Positions 59,201 through 63,859 of a DNA stretch of 63,859 nt are shown piece after piece. Position 1 is the first letter of the stretch, and each line of letters opens with the position of its first letter. The notes below the pieces were generated by a model. It saw nothing but the letters and a program-made list of their open reading frames with translations. It did no database searches and had not been told where the DNA came from. Both the position numbers and the translations under genes were made by a program. The DNA comes from Blastococcus sp. TF02A-35 (GTDB lineage Bacteria; Actinomycetota; Actinomycetes; Mycobacteriales; Geodermatophilaceae), in contig NZ_SPQP01000021.1 in NCBI RefSeq assembly GCF_004571075.1, forward strand, positions 1-63,859. The letters run 5' to 3'.

Positions 59201-59431
59201 CGCGAGGTGGTCCGGCTGGTGCAGGAGGCCCGCAAGGGTTCCGGCCTGGAGGTCAGCGACCGGATCGAGCTGCGCTGGACCGCCGACGGCGTGCTGGCAC
59301 AGGCGCTCGAGGAGCACGCCGAGCAGCTGGCCGGTGAGGTCCTCGCCGTCGCCGTGCACGCCGGCTCGGCGGGCGAGGGCGACGGTGTCGAGGGTCCCGA
59401 GGGCTCCCGGTTCTGGGTGACGAAGGCCTGA
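56282..59431 (+). CDS. ileS: Isoleucyl-tRNA synthetase, eukaryote-like type with GTHH signature
   Basis: The 1049-residue enzyme charges tRNA-Ile. It has a class I catalytic domain, a CP1 editing domain with WTTTPWTLPSN and GTGLVHQSPAFGADD, the KMSKH loop (residues 605-609), and an anticodon-binding domain. Sequence style places it in the eukaryote-like IleRS2 group. The HIGH motif reads G61-T62-H63-H64 in ANGRPGTHHIEA, where other bacteria have HxGH. No T-box fits the 95-bp upstream gap. It is the only ileS in the window, sits at the usual chromosomal place, and so is presumably the housekeeping enzyme. Confidence 0.96.
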   Translation: MSAPTGPFAALPPQVDLPALEHRILERWESEKVFDRSLEASQGRPQWNVYEGPPTANGRPGTHHIEARAFKDVFPRFKTMQGWHVPRRAGWDCHGLPVEIAVEQQLGFAGKPDIERYGIADFNARCRESVEKHVADFADLTRRMGYWVDFSDAYWTMDPSYIESVWWSLKQVHGKGLLVEDHRVAPYCPRCGTGLSDHEVAQGYESITDPSVYVRMPILDGEWAGRADLLVWTTTPWTLPSNTAVAVHPEVTYVVARAAGTEDVPVVVAEPLLAAVLGEDAEVLGRAPGRDWERTHYQRPFELVEFPEGDAHFVVLAEYVTTDDGTGLVHQSPAFGADDLAVCRGYGLPVVNPIDAAGHFLAEVPLVGGHFFKAADPALVEDLKARGVLFREIRYEHSYPHCWRCHTPLMYYAQPSWYIRTSAIKDQLLAENQKTNWFPENIKTGRYGDWLNNNVDWALSRDRYWGTPLPVWRNDADPARMVVVGSLAELSELTGRDLSELDPHRPFIDEVTFTVAGEEGTYRRVPQVIDAWYDSGSMPFAQWGAPYRNQEQFEAAYPAHFIAEAIDQTRGWFYSLMAVGTLVFEQSSYDNVLCLGHILAEDGRKMSKHLGNILEPIPLMDRHGADAVRWFMLAGGSPWSARRVGHETLSEVVRKVLLTYWNTASFFTLYAETNSWDPASAPAPARAERPLLDRWALAELAAVTRDVTAALEEFDTQGAGRLLAQFVDDLSNWYVRRSRRRFWDGDPSALGTLHEVLDGLTRLMAPFTPFVTDEVWVRAVVPGRADAVDSVHLASWPEVDTEALDDTLVEQMTLVRRLVELGRSARTSAKVRTRQPLARAVVAAPGWSTLPRDLVAEVADELNVAEILELAAVGGDLVDVSVKIDFRAVGRRLGKQVQAVAKAVAAADAAALVADYRAGTASVDVEGTPVALADGDLVVTETPREGWTVASTGGLTVALDLTLTPELERAGLVREVVRLVQEARKGSGLEVSDRIELRWTADGVLAQALEEHAEQLAGEVLAVAVHAGSAGEGDGVEGPEGSRFWVTKA

Positions 59432-59441
59432 GCCTCAGGCC
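59425..59441. terminator. Bidirectional stem-loop between ileS and the 59435 gene
   Basis: GGCCTGA and TCAGGCC form a 7-bp stem with loop GCC; each arm contains one of the two converging stop codons. Confidence 0.5.
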
Positions 59442-59953
59442 CCGTTGCGGCTCGCGCGGGCGCGGGCGGCGAGGGTCCGGTCGGGCCGGCAGGCCCCGCA
59501 GGGCGTGAAACCGTCGGTGCGGGCCTCGTCGAGCGGCAGCGGGAACGTGCTCCGGCTGCCCAGCCAGGGGCAGCCGGCCACGTGGTAGCGCGGGTGCTCG
59601 TCGACGACGAGCACCTCGTCCTTGAGGTCCACGACCATGAGCAGGTCGGTGACCTCGACCTCCTCGACCGGCGGGTCCTCGTCGTCCAGCGGCGGCTCGG
59701 CCGCGGCGGCGACGGGCGCCCCGGCGGCCGGCTCGAGCGAACCGCTGCCCGCCGCCACGGGGACCTGAGCCGGTTCCGGGGCCGTCCTCGGCGCCGTGCG
59801 GGCCGCGATCTCGCGGCGGGCGAGGACCAGGACCGCGGCTGCCGCGACGCAGGCCGCCACGCAGCCCCAGTACAGGGCGGTGATCCCGGTGGACAGCCCG
59901 GCCACGAACAGGCCGAGGCCCACCAGGACGAGGAGTCCGGCAGCCAGGATCAC
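59435..59953 (-). CDS. Membrane protein with an Ada-like Cys metal site
   Basis: The 172-residue protein has two N-terminal hydrophobic spans (about 2-23 and 26-45), an acidic linker, and a C-terminal module YHVAGCPWLG...GFTPCGACRPD. The His/Cys pattern with the final G-x-x-PCxxCRP matches the Ada N-terminal zinc module (a Cys4 site in Ada; here His and three Cys). It may bind metal or sense the membrane state; function unknown. It is downstream of divIVA and separated from it by a strong terminator. Confidence 0.7.
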   Translation of the reverse strand: MILAAGLLVLVGLGLFVAGLSTGITALYWGCVAACVAAAAVLVLARREIAARTAPRTAPEPAQVPVAAGSGSLEPAAGAPVAAAAEPPLDDEDPPVEEVEVTDLLMVVDLKDEVLVVDEHPRYHVAGCPWLGSRSTFPLPLDEARTDGFTPCGACRPDRTLAARARASRNGA

Positions 59954-60009
59954 GCCTGAACCTTAGGGGGGCACCGGCCCGGCCCGCCCGTCCAACTCGG
60001 CGGACGACG

Positions 60010-60047
60010 ACGAGGGCCCCCGGAAGAGGTCTTCCGGGGGCCCTCGT
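60010..60047 (-). terminator. Strong stem-loop after divIVA
   Basis: A perfect 17-bp stem (60010-60026 and 60031-60047) with a 4-nt loop AGGT lies 12 nt past the divIVA stop codon. This is the strongest hairpin I saw in the window and probably ends the division-cluster transcript. Confidence 0.75.
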
Positions 60048-60059
60048 GGTGCTGCTGGC

Positions 60060-60794
60060 TCAGGCGGGGGCGTGCTGGTTCTGCCGGCCGACCGAGGCCG
60101 GCTCCGCGGAGCTGCGGCTGTCCAGGTCGCGCAGGTGCGACTCCAGGAAGGACCGCAGGCGGGTGCGGTACTCGCGCTCCATCGTGCGGAGCTCCTCGAT
60201 CTTCCGCTCGAGGCTGGAGCGCTTCTCCTCCAGCGAGCCCATCGCCTCGAGGTGGCGGCGCTCGGCGTCCTGCTCCAGGGCGGCGGCCTTGGCGCGGGCC
60301 TCGCGCTCCATGGTCTCGGCGCGGGTGCGGGCGTCACCGATCATCGAGTCCGCGCGGTGCTTGGCCTCGGTGACCATCTGCTCGCTCTTGGCGCGCGCCT
60401 CGGTCATGAGGCGGTCGCTGTTGGTCTTGGCGCTGCTGAGCATCTGCTCGGCCTGGCTCTTGGCCTCGTTCACGTACCGGTCGGCGGTCTCCGTGGCGAG
60501 CGCGAGCATGCGCGAGGCACGCGCGCTGTCGTCCTCGCGGGAGGCCTGGACCGGCGGCGGAGCGGCGACCACGGGGGCCGGCGCCGGAGCCGGGGGCTCG
60601 GGCCGCTCCTCGGCACGGGGCGCGGGAGCACGACCCGCGCCGGCGCGCAGCTCGTTGTTCTCCTCGATCAAGCGGGCCAGTTCGGCCTCCACGACGTCGA
60701 GGAAGGCGTCGACCTCGTCCTCGTCGTAGCCCCGCTTGCCGATGGGCGGCTTCTTGAAGACGACGTTGTGCACGTCGGCAGGGGTGAGTGGCAT
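60060..60794 (-). CDS. divIVA: DivIVA-family polar growth protein (Wag31)
   Basis: DivIVA/Wag31 assembles at negatively curved membrane and directs polar wall growth in actinobacteria. The 244-residue protein begins MPLTPADVHNVVFKKPPIGKRGYDEDEVDAFLD, the conserved membrane-binding domain, followed by a short coiled coil, a Pro/Ala linker (about 55-85) and a long coiled coil (about 90-225). The ATG is preceded by GAGGTGA at 6 nt. It is the last gene of the division-cluster run. Confidence 0.95.
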   Translation of the reverse strand: MPLTPADVHNVVFKKPPIGKRGYDEDEVDAFLDVVEAELARLIEENNELRAGAGRAPAPRAEERPEPPAPAPAPVVAAPPPVQASREDDSARASRMLALATETADRYVNEAKSQAEQMLSSAKTNSDRLMTEARAKSEQMVTEAKHRADSMIGDARTRAETMEREARAKAAALEQDAERRHLEAMGSLEEKRSSLERKIEELRTMEREYRTRLRSFLESHLRDLDSRSSAEPASVGRQNQHAPA

Positions 60795-60890
60795 CTCAGG
60801 TCACCTCGGGTCGGACGGCGGGCACAGGGACGTTCTCGGACGAGCGGGACCACACCCGTTCTGCGTCCATACCCCGGGAGGGAAGTGCGG

Positions 60891-61187
60891 TCACGCGGTG
60901 ATGGCCAGCCGGGTCGTGATGCTCCGGAGGATCACCACGGCGATCAGCAGCACCATAAACCCGAGGTCCAGTCGGATGGACCCGAGGTTGAGCGGCGGGA
61001 TCACCTTCCGGATCGCCTTCAGCGGCGGGTCGGTGGTGGAGTAGACGACCTCCAGCCCGGCGGCGACCAGGCCGGAGGGGCGCCAGCTGCGCGCCAGCAC
61101 CATCACCCAGTCCACGACGAACCGTGCGAAGAGCAGCACGAGGAAGACGAGCAGCACCGACGAGACGATCTGCCAGAAGAGAGCCAC
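60891..61187 (-). CDS. YggT family membrane protein
   Basis: The 98-residue protein has two hydrophobic spans (about 7-27 and 74-92) flanking the YggT signature YSTTDPPLKAIRKVIPPLNLGSIRLD. YggT/SepG-type proteins lie between sepF and divIVA in most actinobacteria and help place the division machinery. The start is a GTG that overlaps a GAGGA ribosome site region. Confidence 0.9.
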   Translation of the reverse strand: MALFWQIVSSVLLVFLVLLFARFVVDWVMVLARSWRPSGLVAAGLEVVYSTTDPPLKAIRKVIPPLNLGSIRLDLGFMVLLIAVVILRSITTRLAITA

Positions 61188-61250
61188 AGTCCTCGATCGT
61201 TCAGGGCACCTCGGGTGCCGCCTCCACCGGTGTCACCGCTCCGCCACCGC

Positions 61251-61979
61251 TCAGGACTTGTCGGAGAACCCGCCTTCGCGGATCTTCGCCTTGTCCTCGG
61301 GGGTGACGGCGACGTCCTGCGGGCTGAGCAGGAACACCTTTGCCGTGACGCGCTCGATACTACCGCGCAGGCCGAAGCTCAGTCCCGCGGCGAAGTCGAC
61401 GAGCCGCTTCGCGTCGGCGTCGTCCATCTCCGTGAGGTTCATGATCACCGGCATGCCGTCGCGGAAGCGCTCACCGATGGTGCGGGCCTCGTTGTACGTG
61501 CGCGGGTGCAGCGTGGTGATCCGGTAGGACTTCGGCGCGGGCGCGGGCGCCGGGGCCGGCTCGGGCTCGGGAGCCACGACCGGCTCCCGCACGAGGGCGG
61601 CGGCCGCGCTCACGGGGCCGGAGCTGTGCACCGGGCCGGAGCCGTGCACCGAACCACCGAGACGCGCGGCCGAGGACCCGGACGCCGCGGGCGCCAGGCC
61701 GATCGTGCGGGGCGCCACACGGCGCACCGAGAGCGGCTCGGGGTCGCGGACGGGCGGCTCGTCCATCGCCGGCTCCTCGTCGTACCCGGCGCGGGCGTAG
61801 TCGTCGTCGGCGTACGCCGGGTCGGCGTAGTCGTCGTAGCGGTCCTCGCCGTACCGGGCGTACCGGCGGTCATGGTCCACGTCGTCCGGCGTGCGGGAGT
61901 CGTACCGGCCGTAGCCGCGGGTGTCGTCGTCCTCGACGAGCCCCAGGTAGATCCCCATCCTCCGCATGGCTCCAGCCAT
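61251..61979 (-). CDS. sepF: Cell division protein SepF
   Basis: SepF anchors FtsZ to the membrane and bundles its filaments in organisms without FtsA. The 242-residue protein has the amphipathic N-terminal helix [17 protein letters not shown], a long Asp/Tyr/Arg-rich linker (about 18-145) and the C-terminal SepF domain with [21 protein letters not shown] and [16 protein letters not shown]. The linker is longer and more acidic than in Bacillus, as usual in this phylum. Confidence 0.95.
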   Translation of the reverse strand: MAGAMRRMGIYLGLVEDDDTRGYGRYDSRTPDDVDHDRRYARYGEDRYDDYADPAYADDDYARAGYDEEPAMDEPPVRDPEPLSVRRVAPRTIGLAPAASGSSAARLGGSVHGSGPVHSSGPVSAAAALVREPVVAPEPEPAPAPAPAPKSYRITTLHPRTYNEARTIGERFRDGMPVIMNLTEMDDADAKRLVDFAAGLSFGLRGSIERVTAKVFLLSPQDVAVTPEDKAKIREGGFSDKS

Positions 61980-62049
61980 CGGACCTCCCCCTCTGCTGGC
62001 GTCCTCAGCATCGCGTCTGCACGGTCGTCGTCACATCGGCCCCAGGAGC

Positions 62050-62817
62050 TCAGGACTTCTGCGTCCCGTGTGACTGCTGTGACTCGCGTGGCTGGTGTTC
62101 CTCGAACTCACCGCAGGGTAGGGGCCGCGCGCCGAACAATGCGGTTCCGACACGCACGAGCGTGGCGCCGGCGGCGACGGCCGCCTCGAGGTCCCCGCTC
62201 ATGCCGGCCGACAGCCCGGCGGCCTCCGGGTGGTCGGTGCGGACCCGCTCGGCCAGCGCCGCGAGCCGGGCGAAGGCGGCTGCCGGGTCGCCCCCGCGAG
62301 GGGCCACCGCCATGAGCCCTTGCAGCGCCAGCCCGCCGGCGTCCGCGACCGCGTCGCACAGCGCCGGGACCTCGTCCGGGGACGCGCCGCCGCGGGCCGC
62401 GGCCTCCCCCTCGGGGCCGCCCAGGTCCACCTGGACGTAGACCTCGACCGGCCGCCCGAGCTCCTGGGCGGCCCGGGCCAGCGTGGCCGCGAGCGACTCC
62501 CGGTCGACGGAGTGGACCACCGCGCCGGTGCGCGCCACGGCGGCGGCCTTGTTGCGCTGCAGCTGGCCGACGAAGTGCCACCGGAGGTCCGCGCACTCCG
62601 GCCGGCCGGCCAGCGCGCCGGCCTTGGCCAGCAGCTCCTGCACCCGGTTCTCGCCGAAGTCGCGCTGGCCCGCGGCGGCCAGCTCCCGGACGTCGTCGGC
62701 CGGCCAGGTCTTGCTGACCGCCAGCAGGCCGACCTCCGCCGGGTCGCGACCGGCCGCCCGTGCCGCCGCGTCGATGCGGGCGCGGACGTCCCTCAGGTTC
62801 TCCTCGAGCCGGGACAT
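62050..62817 (-). CDS. yggS: PLP homeostasis protein, YggS/PLPBP family
   Basis: The 255-residue protein is the alanine-racemase-like barrel that binds PLP but has no known reaction; it keeps the PLP pool balanced. The PLP lysine is in LLAVSKTWPADDV, and FGENRVQEL, WHFVGQLQRNK and SAGMSGDLEAA are conserved. The ATG at 62817 follows the pgeF stop by 29 nt. It belongs to the ftsZ-pgeF-yggS-sepF run. Confidence 0.94.
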   Translation of the reverse strand: MSRLEENLRDVRARIDAAARAAGRDPAEVGLLAVSKTWPADDVRELAAAGQRDFGENRVQELLAKAGALAGRPECADLRWHFVGQLQRNKAAAVARTGAVVHSVDRESLAATLARAAQELGRPVEVYVQVDLGGPEGEAAARGGASPDEVPALCDAVADAGGLALQGLMAVAPRGGDPAAAFARLAALAERVRTDHPEAAGLSAGMSGDLEAAVAAGATLVRVGTALFGARPLPCGEFEEHQPRESQQSHGTQKS

Positions 62818-62846
62818 GACGCCATCCTGCCAAGGGCGCCGGTCGG

Positions 62847-63581
62847 TCAGCCCAGCCAGACGAGGCCGGCCTGGCGACCGGTGACGCCCTCCCGGCGGTG
62901 CGAGAAGAGCGTGGGGTCCTCCACGGTGCACCGCGGGTCCTGCACGACGTCCGGGATCCCCGCCCGGCGGAGGATCTCCGCGACGCCCGCGCGCAGGTCC
63001 AGGCCCGGCGTCCCCGTGCGGGTGCGCACGGCGGCGGCCGGTGCGACGGCGGCGACCTCGGCCTGCATCGCCTCGGGCACCTCGTAGCACTCGCCGCACA
63101 CGGCCGGCCCGAGCAGCGCGGTCACGTGCCGGGCCCTGGCCCCGAGGCTCGCCATCGCCGACAGCGTCGCCGGGACGACGCCCTTCCGGACCCCCTCGCG
63201 CCCGGCGTGCACCGCGGCGACGACCCCGGTCTCGTGGTCGGCGAGCAGCACCGGCACGCAGTCGGCGGCCAGCACCGCGAGCACCAGGCCCGGGGTCGAG
63301 GTGACCAGGGCGTCGGTGTCGGGCAGCGGGCCCTCCCGAGGGCCGTCGACGACGGCGACGCCGGTGCCGTGCACCTGCGACATCCACACGAGGCGGTCCT
63401 CCCCCACCCCGAGCTCGCGCGCGACGCGGGCCCGGTTGGCGGCGACGTCGGCCGGGTCGTCGCCGACGTGGTCGCCCAGGTTGAAGGAGTCGTACGGGGA
63501 ACGGGAGCGGCCGCCCCGCCGGTCGGTGACGACCCTGCGGGGTCGTACCGCCGACGGAGCGGCCGGGTCGTTGCTCATCAC
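62847..63581 (-). CDS. pgeF: Peptidoglycan editing factor/purine nucleoside phosphorylase-type laccase-domain protein
   Basis: The 244-residue protein belongs to the YfiH/YlmD family. It has MSQVHGTGV, ADCVPVLLAD, AVHAGREGVRKGV and GPAVCGECYEV, which carry the His-Cys-His metal site. Members act on purine nucleosides, and in Escherichia coli PgeF prevents wrong amino acids in peptidoglycan precursors. The GTG at 63581 is 6 nt from AAGG. It follows ftsZ by 21 nt. Confidence 0.92.
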   Translation of the reverse strand: MMSNDPAAPSAVRPRRVVTDRRGGRSRSPYDSFNLGDHVGDDPADVAANRARVARELGVGEDRLVWMSQVHGTGVAVVDGPREGPLPDTDALVTSTPGLVLAVLAADCVPVLLADHETGVVAAVHAGREGVRKGVVPATLSAMASLGARARHVTALLGPAVCGECYEVPEAMQAEVAAVAPAAAVRTRTGTPGLDLRAGVAEILRRAGIPDVVQDPRCTVEDPTLFSHRREGVTGRQAGLVWLG

Positions 63582-63602
63582 CTCGAACCTTACGGCCCGG
63601 GG

Positions 63603-63788
63603 TCAGCCCTTCAGGAACTCCGGGATGTCGAGCTCCTCCTCGAAGTCCTCGTTCGACAGCGGCCGGCGGCCGTTGGCGACGGGGCCCGGGATCGGCGGCA
63701 GCGGCGGCACCGTGATGCCACCCCCGGTCGCCGGGCGGGCCGGCGTGCCCGACCCGGTGGGAGCGAGCCGCTCCCCGGCCGCGGACGC
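63603..63788 (-). CDS. ftsZ: Cell division protein FtsZ, C-terminal end only
   Basis: The minus frame ending in TGA at 63603-63605 encodes a disordered linker and the conserved terminal peptide DFEEELDIPEFLKG, which binds SepF and other partners. Codons are strongly G/C-ended up to about 63788. Beyond that the same frame turns into A/T-ended codons with several Cys, which is not FtsZ-like, so the gene is cut near there by a rearrangement or assembly join. The GTPase domain is not in the window. Confidence 0.85.
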   Translation of the reverse strand, partial: ASAAGERLAPTGSGTPARPATGGGITVPPLPPIPGPVANGRRPLSNEDFEEELDIPEFLKG

Positions 63789-63859
63789 TGCGGGTGGTGG
63801 AGGCGGTGCAGGACATCGCCCGCATCGCGCGGATCGGCAACCAGGAGATCTCGGCGTCG
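63782..63859 (+). CDS. Fragment of an unidentified gene, read rightward off the edge
   Basis: The plus-strand frame at 63782-63859 has 26 codons, all G- or C-ended, and reads as an amphipathic helix-like peptide (RTLRVVEAVQDI, then ARIARIGNQEISAS). The codon pattern supports true coding on this strand, in contrast to the ftsZ frame over the same bases. No start codon or family is recognisable; it is probably the inside of another gene joined to ftsZ. Confidence 0.4.

Overview
The window is a 63.9 kb stretch of very GC-rich DNA with strongly G/C-ended codons, dense leftward operons and no tRNA or rRNA genes. The gene complement (Wag31/DivIVA, SepF, YggT, mycothiol-linked TIGR03085/TIGR03086 proteins, PriA, a DUF222/13E12 HNH protein, LpqY-SugABC) indicates a high-GC actinomycete. 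A Geodermatophilaceae-like organism (Blastococcus, Modestobacter or Geodermatophilus) is my best guess, from general resemblance only. The backbone order, read right to left, is the conserved actinobacterial run from the end of the division cluster to pyruvate kinase: ftsZ, pgeF, yggS, sepF, yggT, divIVA, ileS, lspA, rluD, dnaE, hisD-C-B-H-A-F, hisI, trpE-C-B-A, lgt, gltB-gltD, pyk.

Layout, left to right. Positions 1-127 look like the terminus of an IS481-like element abutting the tesB stop. 0.1-9 kb holds tesB, pyk, gltD and gltB (lower glycolysis and ammonia assimilation). 9-16.2 kb holds lgt and the tryptophan genes with hisI; a rightward phosphoribosyltransferase gene splits trpC from trpB. 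16.3-26.6 kb is accessory: a Pro-rich membrane protein, a KstD-like flavoprotein, a frameshifted small membrane gene, a heterodimeric ABC exporter, a secreted alpha/beta hydrolase, a mycothiol-type enzyme and a membrane protein. 26.6-39.9 kb holds histidine biosynthesis in three pieces (hisD-C-B, hisH, hisA/priA-ridA-hisF). These are separated by an SOS-box-controlled HNH gene and by a block with an M28 peptidase, nitroreductase, TIGR03086 protein, AraC regulator and hydrolase.

40-48.7 kb holds a Lon-N protein, dnaE, GNAT, CPBP protease, rluD and lspA. 48.7-56.2 kb is an inserted trehalose-type ABC importer (lpqY-sugABC) with a DUF4032 kinase-like protein and a K+/H+-type antiporter. 56.3-63.6 kb holds ileS, an Ada-motif membrane protein and the tail of the division cluster. 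The last ~75 bp no longer read as ftsZ and carry coding signal on the opposite strand.

TrpE, TrpC, TrpB and TrpA are present but no trpF or trpD; HisA is of the PriA type, which in actinobacteria also does the TrpF step, so the two pathways share one enzyme. RidA is translationally coupled between HisA and HisF. Nearly every singleton or operon-leading gene has a TANNNT hexamer 6-8 nt before its start codon, so leaderless transcription is probably the norm. Operon genes are commonly joined by GTGA/ATGA overlaps. The points I find most worth checking are the GTHH signature of the only ileS (mupirocin hyper-resistance type), the SOS box overlapping the HNH start codon, the complementary degenerate sites of the ABC exporter, two probable single-base frameshifts, and the strand flip at the right edge.
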